A stretch of DNA of 64,000 nt from Variovorax paradoxus (lineage in GTDB: Bacteria > Pseudomonadota > Gammaproteobacteria > Burkholderiales > Burkholderiaceae_C), in assembly GCF_009498455.1 (NCBI RefSeq), contig NZ_CP045644.1:1116001-1180000 (forward strand). Direction: 5' to 3'. The notes under the pieces were generated by a model. The model had not been told where the DNA came from, did not search any database, and saw only the letters and a list, made by a program, of their open reading frames with translations. Shown here piece by piece: positions 38,505 through 47,660 of this stretch. The first letter of the stretch is position 1, and each line of letters starts with the position of its first letter. The position numbers and the translations under genes were made by a program.

Positions 38505-39481
38505 CACTGGATCTTGATGCCGCGGGTGGAAATGATCTTGCTCATGATGGCTGCCTCTTCCTTCACGCGCGTGCGCATGCCGTCGGGCGAGGTGCCCACG
38601 GCCTGCCAGCCCTGTTCGAAGAGCTTGCGGCGCACGTCGGGGTCTTTCATGACGATCTCGATCTCGCGGCTGATGCGTGCCTGCGCGGTCTTCGACAGGT
38701 TGGCCGGGCCGAGCAGCGCCACCCACACCTCGAGGCTGAAGTCTTTCACGCCGGCCTCGGCCAGCGGGGCGATCTCGGGCACCAGCGCGCTGCGCCCGCC
38801 CGTGAGGCCCACGGCCTTGAGCTTGCCGGCGCGGATCTGCGGCATGGCCACGCCCGGCGGAATCAGGCCCATCTGCACCTGGTCGCCCAGCATGGCGGTG
38901 ACGACCTGCGGGTTGCCCTGGTAGGGCACGTGCTCCGGCTTGAAGCCGTTCACGCGGCTCTTGAGCAGTTCCATGCCCAGGTGGCCGACCGAGCCCACGC
39001 CCACCGAGCCGTAGTTCCACTTGTCGCCGGCCTGGCGCGCAGCGTCGAAGAAGGCGGTGCCCGAGGGCAGGCTGTTCTGTGCCACGAGCACCAGCGGCGC
39101 GGTGGCGATCAGCGACAGGTACGTGAAGTCTTTCGCCGGGTCGTACGGCAGCTTGGGGTACAGCATCTTCGACGACGTGAGGTTGCCGTTGATGACGATG
39201 CCCAGCGTGTGGTCGTCGGTGGCCTTGGCCACCTGGTCGGCCGCGATGTTGCCCGAGGCACCGGCCTTGTTGTCCACCACGACCGGCTGGCCCAGCGCGC
39301 GGGACAGCGGCTCGGCGATGGTGCGCGCCGCGATGTCGGGCGTCGATCCGCCGGGGAAACCCACCAGCAGGCGGATCGGCTTGGTCGGCCACGCGGGGGT
39401 GTCGGCGCTGGCGGACAGCGGCAACGCCGCGGTGGCGGCCAGGCCGCAGGCGATCAGGAGGGCTCTCTTGGTGGCGTGCAT
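38504..39481 (-). CDS. Bug/TctC-type tripartite tricarboxylate transporter substrate-binding protein (1)
   Basis: The 325-residue precursor has a Sec signal (LIACGLAATAALPLSASA) and the Bug family body: WPTKPIRLLVGFPGGSTPDIAARTIAEPLS, then GQPVVVDNKAGASGNIAADQVAKA and YGSVGVGSVGHLGMELLKS. Such periplasmic proteins bind carboxylates or aromatic acids and feed TctAB-type carriers, but no TctA/TctB genes occur here. It lies between a second Bug protein and the FAD oxidoreductase (TGATG overlap), in the operon headed by gentisate dioxygenase. Uptake or sensing of the aromatic substrate or a product is plausible. Confidence 0.92.
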   Translation of the reverse strand: MHATKRALLIACGLAATAALPLSASADTPAWPTKPIRLLVGFPGGSTPDIAARTIAEPLSRALGQPVVVDNKAGASGNIAADQVAKATDDHTLGIVINGNLTSSKMLYPKLPYDPAKDFTYLSLIATAPLVLVAQNSLPSGTAFFDAARQAGDKWNYGSVGVGSVGHLGMELLKSRVNGFKPEHVPYQGNPQVVTAMLGDQVQMGLIPPGVAMPQIRAGKLKAVGLTGGRSALVPEIAPLAEAGVKDFSLEVWVALLGPANLSKTAQARISREIEIVMKDPDVRRKLFEQGWQAVGTSPDGMRTRVKEEAAIMSKIISTRGIKIQ

Positions 39482-39568
39482 GGGAAAAAAACAGTCAAAA
39501 AGGTGAACAAATATGCAAAGAGAGGCAGCTTAACTGGCGCGCCGAGCCCAGGGCAAGGCGCGCGCTCG

Positions 39569-40549
39569 TCAGTCGAGGCTGATGTTGCCCCGGCGCACCA
39601 GCTCGCCGTACACCTTCGACTTGGCCTCGGCGTTGCGCTCGATCTCCTCGGGCGACCAGGCCAGCGGCTCGAAGGCGAAGGTGTCGAAGCGGGCGCGGAT
39701 GTCGGGGTCGGCGATGACCTTGGCCACGTCGGCGTTGATCTTGGCCTTCACGGCCGCCGACACGCCCTTGGGCGCCAGCAGCGACACGAAGGAATTGACC
39801 TCCAGCGAGGCCGGGCCGCCGGCCTCGGCCATGGTGGGCACGTCGGGCATCTGCGGGATGCGTTTGGGCGCGGCCACGGCGATGTAGCGCAGCTTGCCGG
39901 CCTTGTAGATGCCCTGGCTCGACGGAATGCTCGCGAAAGCCCACGGCACCTCGCCGGTGCCGACGTTGGAATACAGCTGCGACACCTCGCGGTACGGCGC
40001 ATGCCGCATGCGGATGCCCGTGAGCGCCTCGAGCTGCTGCGCGCCCAGGTGGCCCGGGCTGCCGACGCCCCACGAGCCGTAGACGATGGCTTCGGGGTTG
40101 GCCTTGGCGGCGGCGATCAGGTCGCCCATGGTCTTCCACTTCGACTCGGTGCCCACGGCCACGAAGAAGGGCGTGCGGAACAGCGAGGCGACCGGGTCGA
40201 AGTGCTGCAAGGTCACGAAGTTGCGCGACTTGTACAGGTGCGGCAGCGCGGCGATGTGCTCGCTGTCCAGCTGCAGCAGCGTGTAGCCGTCGGGCGCGGC
40301 GCGGCGCGCCTGGTCGATGGCGATGAAGCCGCCGCCACCGGGCCGGTTGTCGACCACCACGCGCTGGTTCCACAGGCGCGAGAGCTTGTCGGACACCAGC
40401 CGCAGCACCGCGTCGGGGCCGCTGCCGGCTGCGAACGGGGTGATCAGCGTCACCGGCTTGCTCGGGTAGTCGCTGCCCTGCGCCCATGCGCCGGAGGCGG
40501 CGGTCAGGGCGAGGACGGCGGTCGTCAGCAATGCGCGCGGAAAGTTCAT
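39569..40549 (-). CDS. Bug/TctC-type tripartite tricarboxylate transporter substrate-binding protein (2)
   Basis: The 326-residue precursor has a signal peptide (LLTTAVLALTAASGAWA) and the same fold as its neighbour: YPSKPVTLITPFAAGSGPDAVLRLVSDKLS, QRVVVDNRPGGGGFIAIDQA and YGSWGVGSPGHLGAQQLEA. The two Bug proteins clearly differ in sequence, so this is not a recent tandem copy. It follows the hydroxybenzoate hydroxylase gene in the gentisate operon. The ATG at 40549 was chosen at the signal peptide; a longer frame upstream runs into the hydroxylase gene in another phase. Confidence 0.92.
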   Translation of the reverse strand: MNFPRALLTTAVLALTAASGAWAQGSDYPSKPVTLITPFAAGSGPDAVLRLVSDKLSRLWNQRVVVDNRPGGGGFIAIDQARRAAPDGYTLLQLDSEHIAALPHLYKSRNFVTLQHFDPVASLFRTPFFVAVGTESKWKTMGDLIAAAKANPEAIVYGSWGVGSPGHLGAQQLEALTGIRMRHAPYREVSQLYSNVGTGEVPWAFASIPSSQGIYKAGKLRYIAVAAPKRIPQMPDVPTMAEAGGPASLEVNSFVSLLAPKGVSAAVKAKINADVAKVIADPDIRARFDTFAFEPLAWSPEEIERNAEAKSKVYGELVRRGNISLD

Positions 40550-40604
40550 GGGTTGTCTCCTGGGCCTTCGGCCTCGTGGGTGGGGTATCGCAGAAAAACG
40601 CGGG

Positions 40605-41828
40605 TCAGCGCGGCATGGGCGCATCGCCCAAACAGTGCTCGGGCCGCCAGGCATAAAGCCATTCGACCGCATCGTAGAAGCGTTCGGGCGTGCGCCCGGT
40701 CCACAGGCTGTTGCGCACGAGGCGCTCCACGCCCTGGGCGTGGTACAGGCGCCCCATCTCGCGCACCGACAGCACGACGCGTGCGCAGCGTGCGATGCGG
40801 GCCTGCTCGTAGCGCTGGAAGGCGGCGGTCATGTCGAAGTCGCAGGCCTTCACGGCCTCGCCGAGCGTTACCGCGTCTTCGAGCGCCATGCAGGCGCCCT
40901 GCGCGAGGTACTGCATCATGGGATGCGCCGCGTCGCCGAGCAGCGTGGCCGGGCCGTCGCTCCAGCGCTCGACGGGGTCGCGGTCGGCGGTGCTCCAGCG
41001 GCGCCACGAGGTCGGGCGGTCGAGCAATTGGCGCGGGCGCGCATGCACGCCTTCGAAGTACGACAGCACCTCTTCTTTGCTGCCGTCGGTGACGCCCCAC
41101 TCCTCTTCTTCGCGGCTGTGGAAGGTGACGACCAGGTTGTACTGCTCGCCGTGGCGCAGCGGGTAGTGCACGAGGTGGCAGTTGGGCCCGGCCCAGACCA
41201 CGGGCGCGTTCCATTGCAGGTCGGCGGGCATGTCGGCCGCGGGCACCACGGCGCGGTAGACCACATGGCCCGACACGCGCGGCGCGTCGCCGATGAGTTG
41301 GGCGCGCACCACCGACTTCACGCCGTCGCAGCCGACGATGGCATCGGCCTGGAAGCGGCGGCCATCGCGCGTGACGGCCACAACGCCGTTCTCGCCGTGC
41401 GCGCCGGTGTCGATCGCCTCGACCTGCGCCGAGGTGTGGAAGCGGATCAGCGGATGCTGCTTCACGGCCTCGTGGATCGCACCGTGCAGGTCGGCGCGGT
41501 GGCTCACGGCATACGGGTTGCCGAAGCGCGCTCGGAAGGCCTCGCCGACGGGCACCGAGGCCACCTCGGTGCAGTCGACGGCGTCCATCATCACGAGCCG
41601 GTCGGTGAACACCGAGCTGCGGCGCACGGCCTCGCCCACGCCCAGCGCGTCGAGTGCCGCGAAGGCGTTGGGGCCAAGCTGCAGGCCGGCGCCGATCTCG
41701 CCGATGACGGCGCTCTGTTCGAGCAGGTCGATGGCCACGCCCAGGCGTGCGAGCGCGAGCGCGGCGGCCATGCCGCCGATGCCGCCGCCGACGAGCAGCA
41801 CGGAAGGAGGTTGCTTCGAGGGAGTCAT
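40605..41828 (-). CDS. FAD-dependent 3-hydroxybenzoate 6-monooxygenase-like hydroxylase
   Basis: The 407-residue flavoprotein monooxygenase has the FAD fold GGGIGGMAAALALARLG (from residue 14), the DG motif AIVGCDGVKSVVRAQL and the GD motif LLGDAAHPMMQYLAQGACMALEDA. These define the aromatic-ring hydroxylase class A, with spacing like salicylate and 3-hydroxybenzoate 6-hydroxylases. Because gentisate dioxygenase and a fumarylpyruvate hydrolase are the next two genes, the likely reaction is 3-hydroxybenzoate + NADH + O2 to gentisate. Salicylate 5-hydroxylation normally uses a different enzyme type. It starts 17 bases after the hydrolase gene stop. Confidence 0.88.
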   Translation of the reverse strand: MTPSKQPPSVLLVGGGIGGMAAALALARLGVAIDLLEQSAVIGEIGAGLQLGPNAFAALDALGVGEAVRRSSVFTDRLVMMDAVDCTEVASVPVGEAFRARFGNPYAVSHRADLHGAIHEAVKQHPLIRFHTSAQVEAIDTGAHGENGVVAVTRDGRRFQADAIVGCDGVKSVVRAQLIGDAPRVSGHVVYRAVVPAADMPADLQWNAPVVWAGPNCHLVHYPLRHGEQYNLVVTFHSREEEEWGVTDGSKEEVLSYFEGVHARPRQLLDRPTSWRRWSTADRDPVERWSDGPATLLGDAAHPMMQYLAQGACMALEDAVTLGEAVKACDFDMTAAFQRYEQARIARCARVVLSVREMGRLYHAQGVERLVRNSLWTGRTPERFYDAVEWLYAWRPEHCLGDAPMPR

Positions 41829-41844
41829 GCGCAGGCCAGGGCGT

Positions 41845-42549
41845 TCAGTCGATGCGGACCGTGAGCGACGGCAGGCGCTCGATGCTGACCTTGATCGTCT
41901 GGCCCGGCTTCACCGCGCCCACGCCTTCGGGCGTGCCCGTGAAGATCAGGTCGCCGGGCTGCAGCGCAAACAGCGTCGAGAGGTTGGCGATGACTTCGTT
42001 CACCGACCAGATCAGGTGCGTGATGTCGCTGTTCTGGCGCACCTGGCCGTCGACCTCGAGCGTGATGGCACCGGCGTTGATCTCGCCCACGTCGGCCAGC
42101 GTGCGCAGCGGCGCGATGGGGGCCGAGAAGTCGAAGGCCTTGCCGATCTCCCACGGGCGGCCGGCTTCGCGCATCTTCATCTGCAGGTCGCGGCGCGTCA
42201 TGTCCAGGCCCACGGCGTAGCTGTGGATGTGGCTGGCGGCCTGGTCGACCGGAATGTCCTTGCCGCCCTTGCCGATGGCAACCACCAGCTCGGCTTCGTA
42301 GTGGTAGTTGCTCGTGAGCGAGGGGTACGGCACGGCGCCGGTGGCGCCTTCGGCCACGGGCACGACCGAGGCGTCGTCGTTGGGCTTGCAGAAGAAGAAC
42401 GGCGGTTCGCGGTCGGGGTCGAAGCCCATCTCACGCGCATGCGCCGCGTAGTTGCGGCCGACGCAGTAGACGCGGCGCACGGGGAACTGCTTGTCGGAGC
42501 CCACGATGGGCAGGCCGACGATGGAAGGGGGCGTGAAGACGAAGGACAT
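41845..42549 (-). CDS. Fumarylpyruvate hydrolase (FAH family)
   Basis: The 234-residue FAH-fold protein is short, as in fumarylpyruvate hydrolases, not the longer fumarylacetoacetases. It includes VRRVYCVGRNYAAHAREMG, the metal-binding EAELVVAIG and GLDMTRRDLQ segments, and GDLIFTGTPEGVGAV. It would split fumarylpyruvate to fumarate and pyruvate, the last step of the gentisate route; some relatives also accept maleylpyruvate. The ATG at 42549 follows an AGGAG box five bases upstream, so a longer 42585 start was rejected. No isomerase gene is seen in the operon. Confidence 0.9.
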   Translation of the reverse strand: MSFVFTPPSIVGLPIVGSDKQFPVRRVYCVGRNYAAHAREMGFDPDREPPFFFCKPNDDASVVPVAEGATGAVPYPSLTSNYHYEAELVVAIGKGGKDIPVDQAASHIHSYAVGLDMTRRDLQMKMREAGRPWEIGKAFDFSAPIAPLRTLADVGEINAGAITLEVDGQVRQNSDITHLIWSVNEVIANLSTLFALQPGDLIFTGTPEGVGAVKPGQTIKVSIERLPSLTVRID

Positions 42550-42622
42550 GGAGGCTCCTGCCGCGTGGGACGGCACATCAGACAAACAAGAAAAGAAGGA
42601 AGGAAAGAAGGTCGCCGCGCTT

Positions 42623-43717
42623 TCAGGCGTCTTCGAGGAAGGCTTCGCGCAGGATGCCCATGGCCTGCTGCACGGGACGATCGGAAAAACTGAAGAGCAC
42701 GGTGTCTTCGCTCGGCGACGCGAGGCGCAGCGGCGCCCACGAGGGCACGACGAAGGTATCGCGCGGGCCGAAGTCGAAACGCTGGCCCGCGATCTCGGCC
42801 GTGCCGTGGCCTTCGACCACGCTGTAGACGGTGCCGTCCGTGGCGCGGTGCGTCCGGCCGGCGAAGCCCTTCGGAAGCAGTTGCAACTGGGTCGAGATGG
42901 TCGGCATCGGCGAGCCGCCCGTCAGCGGGTTGATGTAGCGCAGCTTGTGGCCGAGCCAGGCATCGGGCGCTTCCTGCTTCTGCAATTGCGCCAGCGCCTC
43001 GCGGCTGCGCAGGTAGGGGTAGTTGAAGATCGGCGAGGTGGCCGAGGTGTGGTCGTGCCGCACCGGCACCATGTTGTGGCCGAAGCGCGCGAGGCTGTGG
43101 CCTTCGGGGCGCGCCACGTGCTGCACCTTGGCGTCGTCGTTCTCGGCAAAGCCGGCGTCGAAGAAGCGCAGCATCGGAATGTCGAGCCCGTCGAGCCACA
43201 CCACCGGTTCGGTCACGCCTTCGATGCCTTCGTTGCCATGGTCGTGCCAGGCCCACGAGGGCGTGATGATGAAGTCGCCCGGGTGCATGGTCGTGCGCTC
43301 GCCGCCCACGGTGGTGTAGGCGCCCTTGCCGTCCACGATGAAGCGCAACGCCGACTGCACATGGCGGTGCGACGGTGCGACCTCGCCCGGCATGATGAGC
43401 TGCAGGCCGGCGTAGATCGACTGCGTGATCGACGCGTTGCCGGGCAGCGCGGGGTTCTCGAGCACCAGCACGCGGCGCACGGCCTCTTCGGCGGTGATGA
43501 GGTCGGCCGATTCCATGAGCAGCGGACGGATCTCGTCGTAACGCCACAGCGCGGGCACGCAGGGGCTCTTGGGCTCGCGCGGCACGAGCACGTGCAGCGA
43601 CTCCCACAGCGGCGAGAGATTCAGCGGACGGATGCGGGCGTAGTAATCGCGGCGCTCGGCCAGGTTGGCCGGTGCGCCGGCCGCGCTGGAAGGGGCACTG
43701 GAAGAAGCGGGGTTCAT
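42623..43717 (-). CDS. Gentisate 1,2-dioxygenase
   Basis: The 364-residue bicupin opens the gentisate ring to maleylpyruvate using Fe(II) and O2. The N-terminal cupin has the metal motif [13 protein letters not shown] and [16 protein letters not shown], with the three His ligands at the expected spacing. Specific landmarks are [14 protein letters not shown] near the start, and [15 protein letters not shown] and YINPLTGG before the second, degenerate cupin ([14 protein letters not shown]). It is the first gene of a minus-strand operon divergent from a LysR regulator. The ATG at 43717 was chosen; an upstream extension crosses the promoter. Confidence 0.94.
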   Translation of the reverse strand: MNPASSSAPSSAAGAPANLAERRDYYARIRPLNLSPLWESLHVLVPREPKSPCVPALWRYDEIRPLLMESADLITAEEAVRRVLVLENPALPGNASITQSIYAGLQLIMPGEVAPSHRHVQSALRFIVDGKGAYTTVGGERTTMHPGDFIITPSWAWHDHGNEGIEGVTEPVVWLDGLDIPMLRFFDAGFAENDDAKVQHVARPEGHSLARFGHNMVPVRHDHTSATSPIFNYPYLRSREALAQLQKQEAPDAWLGHKLRYINPLTGGSPMPTISTQLQLLPKGFAGRTHRATDGTVYSVVEGHGTAEIAGQRFDFGPRDTFVVPSWAPLRLASPSEDTVLFSFSDRPVQQAMGILREAFLEDA

Positions 43718-43790
43718 GGGGTCGGTGTCTCCGTTGGCGGCATTGTTGACCCGCCCCACTATTTGCTCAAGACCGCGTGCCAATACACGG

Positions 43791-43809
43791 AATTCGAAAT
43801 TTCGATAAT
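43791..43809. promoter_or_regulatory. LysR-type operator candidate in the gentisate divergent region
   Basis: A perfect 10-bp palindrome CGAAATTTCG (43795-43804) sits in an ATTCGAAATTTCGATAAT context, fitting the T-N11-A LysR binding pattern. It lies 40 bp before the LysR ATG and 74 bp before the dioxygenase ATG, in an AT-rich patch. Confidence 0.6.
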
Positions 43810-43848
43810 GGTGTCTTTCGCCTTCAGGGCTCTGCCCCGCCCCACCCC

Positions 43849-44745
43849 ATGTCCAAACTCGATCTCGAATGGCTCGCCGTGTTCGACGAGGTCTACAAGA
43901 CCGGCAACGTCACCAAGGCGGCCGAGCGGCTGGGCATGGCGCAGGCGGCGGCCAGCACGGCGCTGAACAAGCTGCGCGCGCACTTCGACGACCGCCTGTT
44001 CACCCGCACCGCGCAGGGCATGCAGCCCACGCCGCACGCCGAGCGCATCTACCCGAACCTGCGCGAGGCGCTGGCGCAGCTCGCACAGGCCCAGGGCAAC
44101 CGCAGCAGCTTCGAGCCGGCGCATGCGCAGCGGCGCTTTCGCATCTGCATGACCGACATCAGCGAGGTGGTGCTGCTGCCCGGCCTGCTCGACCACCTGC
44201 GCCATGCCGCGCCGGGCGTGCACATCGAGACCGAGATCATCTCCACCCACAGCGGCCGCCGGCTGCAGGACGGCGACGTCGACCTGGCCGTGGGCTTCAT
44301 GCCGCAGCTGGACGCGGGCTTCTACCAGCAGGTGCTGTTCATGCAGAACTTCGTCTGCCTGGCGGCGCAGAACCATCCGCGCATCGGCGCCAAGCTCACG
44401 CGCAAGCGCTTCGAGGAAGAGGCGCACGCGGTGGTGTCCAGCTCGGGCACGGGGCATGCCATCGTCGACACCACCATCGCGCGCCTGGGCCTGAAGCGCA
44501 ACGTGGTGGTGCGGCTGTCGAGCTTTTTGAGCGTGGCGCGCATCGTGGCCCACACCGAGCTGATCGTGGTGGTGCCGCGCATCCTGGGCAACGTGCTGGC
44601 CACGCAGGAGCCGGTGAAGGTGCTGGCGCCGCCGTTCACGCTGCCGGCCTATGCGGTCAAGCAGCACTGGCACGAGCGCTTTCATGCCGATCCGGGCAAC
44701 GCCTGGCTGCGCCGCACGCTGGCGCAGCTGTTCAGCGGCAGCTGA
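43849..44745 (+). CDS. LysR-family regulator of the gentisate operon
   Basis: The 298-residue LysR protein has an N-terminal winged helix ([29 protein letters not shown], then [21 protein letters not shown]) and a C-terminal periplasmic-binding-type effector domain (about 90-295). It is divergent from gentisate dioxygenase, so it most likely activates that operon with gentisate, 3-hydroxybenzoate or a product as inducer. The ATG at 43849 begins directly at the DNA-binding domain; a longer frame upstream covers the operator and is unlikely. No other gene follows closely in the same direction until 44844. Confidence 0.9.
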   Translation: MSKLDLEWLAVFDEVYKTGNVTKAAERLGMAQAAASTALNKLRAHFDDRLFTRTAQGMQPTPHAERIYPNLREALAQLAQAQGNRSSFEPAHAQRRFRICMTDISEVVLLPGLLDHLRHAAPGVHIETEIISTHSGRRLQDGDVDLAVGFMPQLDAGFYQQVLFMQNFVCLAAQNHPRIGAKLTRKRFEEEAHAVVSSSGTGHAIVDTTIARLGLKRNVVVRLSSFLSVARIVAHTELIVVVPRILGNVLATQEPVKVLAPPFTLPAYAVKQHWHERFHADPGNAWLRRTLAQLFSGS

Positions 44746-44843
44746 GCGCCTGCGGCAAGGCGACGGGCGGGTGCCAAAGCGCGTCCGGGCGCTCGCATAA
44801 TCGCGGCTCCCCACCCACTGCCCACAGAGAAAAGGCGCGCCCC

Positions 44844-45293
44844 ATGTCTTCCATCACCCTCCGGTTTCTGGCCGAACCCAGCACCGTCAACTTCGGCGGC
44901 AAGGTCCACGGCGGCACGGTCATGAAGTGGATCGACGAGGCCGGCTACGCCTGCGCCACCAGCTGGGCCAAGCGCTACTGCGTCACCGCCTTCATCGGCA
45001 GCATCCGCTTTCACCGGCCGATCATGATCGGCGACCTGGTCGAGGTCGAGGCTCGCCTGGCCTACACCGGCACCACCAGCATGAACATCTCGGTCGAGGT
45101 GCGCAGCGGCGACATGAAGGGCGGCGTGATGGAAAAGACGACCGAATGCCTCATCGTCTTCGTCTCGGTCGATTCGCACGGCCGGCCGCTGCCGGTGCAG
45201 CCCTTCATTCCCGGCACGCCCGGCGAGATGGCGCTGGCCGAGCGCGCCAAGTCACACCTCGATGCCAGCCGCGCCGCCGGCGGCACGCCCTGA
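44844..45293 (+). CDS. Acyl-CoA thioesterase, single-hotdog (BFIT/YciA type)
   Basis: The 149-residue protein is one hotdog domain. The catalytic-loop segment is VNFGGKVHGGTVMKWIDEAGYACA, followed by FHRPIMIGDLVEVEARLAYTG and the C-terminal ECLIVFVSVD strand. The Asp in WIDEAG matches the catalytic acid of the YciA/BFIT group, which hydrolyses acyl-CoA thioesters. The ATG at 44844 is preceded by a GAGAAAAGG patch. It stands about 100 bases after the LysR stop and 90 before the phasin gene, all in the same direction; co-transcription with them is possible. Confidence 0.9.
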   Translation: MSSITLRFLAEPSTVNFGGKVHGGTVMKWIDEAGYACATSWAKRYCVTAFIGSIRFHRPIMIGDLVEVEARLAYTGTTSMNISVEVRSGDMKGGVMEKTTECLIVFVSVDSHGRPLPVQPFIPGTPGEMALAERAKSHLDASRAAGGTP

Positions 45294-45385
45294 TCCTCGG
45301 CGCGGGATAGGCGGCGCGCCCTAACCACGGGGCGCGCGGGCGGCTAGAGTCATGCGATTCGATTGCATCCCAAGGAACACACCGC

Positions 45386-45883
45386 ATGGCCACCTCCAGA
45401 GACGACAGCAGCAGCACCAGCGACGACAAGACCGACCGCATCAAGGACTCGGCCCAGCAGATCTGGCTCGCTGGCCTCGGCGCCTTCGCCAAGATGCAGC
45501 AGGAAGGCAGCAAGGCCTTCGAGGCGCTGGTCAAGGACGGCGCCGGCATGCAGAAGAAGACCCAGCAGGCCGCCGAGGAAACCCTGGCCCAGGCCCAGCA
45601 GCGCATGGCCGGCTTCGCCAGCGAGTTCGGCACCAAGGCCGCCGGCCAGTGGGGCAAGCTCGAGAACATCTTCGAAGAACGCGTGGCGCGCGCGCTCGAA
45701 AAACTCGGCGTGCCCTCGGCCGCCGACGTGGCCGCACTGCAGGCCCGCATCGAGGCGCTCGAAGCCCAGCTCAAGCAGCGCGATGCCAAGGCCGCCGCCA
45801 CGGCACCTCGCAAGTCCGCCTCGCGCAAGGCCGCGCCGCCCCCCGCCGCCAAGAAGACCCTGCGCCGCACCAAGGCCGGCTGA
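45386..45883 (+). CDS. Phasin-family polyhydroxyalkanoate granule-associated protein
   Basis: The 165-residue protein shows the phasin core DSAQQIWLAGLGAFAKMQQEG, then FEALVKDGAGMQKKTQQAAEETLAQAQ, a helical amphipathic region (about 20-110). A coiled-coil ALQARIEALEAQLKQ follows, then a Lys/Arg/Ala-rich tail (125-165) that looks like a nucleic-acid-binding, PhaF/PhaI-style tail. Such proteins coat PHA granules and may tether them to the nucleoid. The ATG at 45386 lies at the start of the acidic Ser/Asp head. A TetR regulator follows on the same strand. Confidence 0.88.
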   Translation: MATSRDDSSSTSDDKTDRIKDSAQQIWLAGLGAFAKMQQEGSKAFEALVKDGAGMQKKTQQAAEETLAQAQQRMAGFASEFGTKAAGQWGKLENIFEERVARALEKLGVPSAADVAALQARIEALEAQLKQRDAKAAATAPRKSASRKAAPPPAAKKTLRRTKAG

Positions 45884-46009
45884 CATCGTTCTGTAATTGC
45901 GGCACTGCACAAAAATTAAGCGCCGCAAAACATGCCCCGCACCGTTCATGGTGCAGCGCACATGCGCTAGAGTGCCCCCAAGACCAAGAGAAACCACGGG
46001 GGCACCGAC

Positions 46010-46723
46010 ATGGCAAAGAAGGCGCCACGCCGCACTGCGCAACGCATCCTCGAAGCCGCATTGGATTTGTTCAACCGCTTCGGGGAACCGAACGTGTCGA
46101 CCACGCTGGTGGCCGGCGAGCTGAACATCAGCCCCGGCAATCTCTACTACCACTACCCCGCCAAGGAAGAGCTGATCAACAAGCTCTACGAAGGCTACGA
46201 AGCCGAGCTCAACGAGCTGCTGCACGCCAGCGAGGGCGTGCACGACGTGGAGGACGCCTGGTTCTTCATGCACAGCCTGTTCGAGCTGATCTGGCGTTAC
46301 CGTTTTCTGTACCGCGACCTCAACGACCTGCTGAGCAAGAACCGGCACCTGGAAACCCAATTCCAGCTCGTGCTCAAGAACAAGGCGCGCGCCATCCGCC
46401 AGCTGATCGCCGGCCTGAGCCGCGCCGGTCACCTGGACATCGACGCGCACGAGGTCGACACGCTGGCCCAGAGCATGGTCGTCGTGCTCACCTACTGGCT
46501 CAGCTACGAGTACGTGCGCAACCCGCGCCAGGCGCTGGAGCCTGCGCACGCGCAGGGCGCGCTGATGCGCGGCGGCCACCACACGCTGCACCTGCTCGCG
46601 CCCTACCTCGCACGCGACCAGCGCCGCCACCTGCTGGCGCTGAGCAACGCCTACAACGGCGAAAACGCCGCAGCCAGCAGCACCCCCAGCCCCGTGCCAC
46701 CGACGGTCGATATGGCGGCCTAG
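46010..46723 (+). CDS. TetR-family transcriptional regulator
   Basis: The 237-residue protein has an N-terminal TetR HTH (RTAQRILEAALDLFNRFGEPNVSTTLVAGELNISPGNLYYHYPAKEEL, residues about 8-58) and a helical ligand-binding domain with FELIWRYRFLYRDLNDLLSKN. That combination is close to the TetR proteins found beside PHA and fatty-acid genes in Burkholderiales. The C-terminal 20 residues are a disordered Ser/Pro tail. The target is unknown; the upstream 126-bp gap after the phasin gene includes a GCACC-N6-GGTGC hairpin. It starts at the ATG at 46010. Confidence 0.88.
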   Translation: MAKKAPRRTAQRILEAALDLFNRFGEPNVSTTLVAGELNISPGNLYYHYPAKEELINKLYEGYEAELNELLHASEGVHDVEDAWFFMHSLFELIWRYRFLYRDLNDLLSKNRHLETQFQLVLKNKARAIRQLIAGLSRAGHLDIDAHEVDTLAQSMVVVLTYWLSYEYVRNPRQALEPAHAQGALMRGGHHTLHLLAPYLARDQRRHLLALSNAYNGENAAASSTPSPVPPTVDMAA

Positions 46724-46730
46724 AACATCC

Positions 46731-47579
46731 ATGCCCCACTCCGATTTCAAACCGCTCTCGCTGCTGTCCGCCGGCCCTGCCGCGGCCACGGCCGCCGCCG
46801 GCACCGAACCCTGGACGCCCCTTCCCTATCCCGATGTGCCCCGCTACGACGCGCGCAGCCTGCTTGCGCACTGGCCGCGCCTGCACGCCGGCCACGCGCT
46901 GCCGCCGCCCGCGGCCGACGCGCCCCTAGCCGAAGGCTGGGCGCTGTACCACAGCGGCGAGTTCGAACGCGCCGCCGCTCTCGGCCTGCGGCACGGCCCC
47001 GACGGCCTGGCGCTCGCCAACCAGGCGACCGCGATCTATGCCAACTACCTGGAGCCGCGCGAGGCCGTGCGACTCGCGCTGTTCCGCCAGGTGATCGAAC
47101 GCGCCGGCGCGCAGGTCGCGGCCGAGCCCGACAACTGCCAGGCGCTCTACTGGCAGGCCTACGCGCTGGGCCGCTACAGCCAGGGCATCAGCGTGGCGCG
47201 CGCGCTGGCGCAGGGCTTGGGCACCAAGCTCAAGGGCGCGCTGGAACACGTGATCGAACTGCAGCCCGAGCACGGCGACGCACACCTCGCGCTGGCCGCC
47301 TTCCACGCCGAGGTGATCGACAAGGTCGGCGCGCTGGTCGGGCGCATGACGTACGGCGTGCGCGCCGAAACCTCGATCGAGCTGTTCGAGCGCGGGCTGG
47401 CGCTGCACCCGCAGTCGGCGGCCGGGATGATGGAGTACGCGCGTGCGCTGCTGATGCTGCACGGCGAGTCGCGCACGGGCGAGGCGAACGGGTTGTATGA
47501 AAAGGCGGCGGCGCTGACGCCGGCGGATGCGCGGGAGCGGCTGGATGTGGAGCTGGCGCGGGCGGGGCTGACGGACTGA
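46731..47579 (+). CDS. Hypothetical protein with TPR-like helical repeats
   Basis: The 282-residue soluble protein starts eight bases after the TetR stop. After an Ala/Pro-rich N-terminus (1-60) it becomes an all-helical array: LAEGWALYHSGEFERAAALGL, ALANQATAIYANYLEPRE, LELQPEHGDAHLALAAFHAEV-like segments and MEYARALLMLHGE, resembling tetratricopeptide repeats. It has no signal peptide and no catalytic motif. Coupling to the TetR gene suggests a shared operon, possibly related to granule or lipid metabolism. I do not recognise a family. The ATG at 46731 is the natural start. Confidence 0.7.
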   Translation: MPHSDFKPLSLLSAGPAAATAAAGTEPWTPLPYPDVPRYDARSLLAHWPRLHAGHALPPPAADAPLAEGWALYHSGEFERAAALGLRHGPDGLALANQATAIYANYLEPREAVRLALFRQVIERAGAQVAAEPDNCQALYWQAYALGRYSQGISVARALAQGLGTKLKGALEHVIELQPEHGDAHLALAAFHAEVIDKVGALVGRMTYGVRAETSIELFERGLALHPQSAAGMMEYARALLMLHGESRTGEANGLYEKAAALTPADARERLDVELARAGLTD

Positions 47580-47597
47580 AAGGCCCAAACGCCTGCA

Positions 47598-47619
47598 ATT
47601 GGTACCACTTGGTACCAAT
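47598..47619. promoter_or_regulatory. Perfect inverted repeat upstream of the ACBP gene
   Basis: ATTGGTACCA (47598-47607) and TGGTACCAAT (47610-47619) form a perfect 10-bp inverted repeat with a 2-base spacer, 41 bp before the acyl-CoA-binding protein ATG and 18 bp after the preceding stop. The symmetry suits a dimeric repressor such as a TetR protein; a TetR gene lies 0.9 kb upstream. Binding is inferred. Confidence 0.55.
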
Positions 47620-47660
47620 CCATTTAAGATGCGCGTTTTCTGACCTTCTTCCCGACCGCC

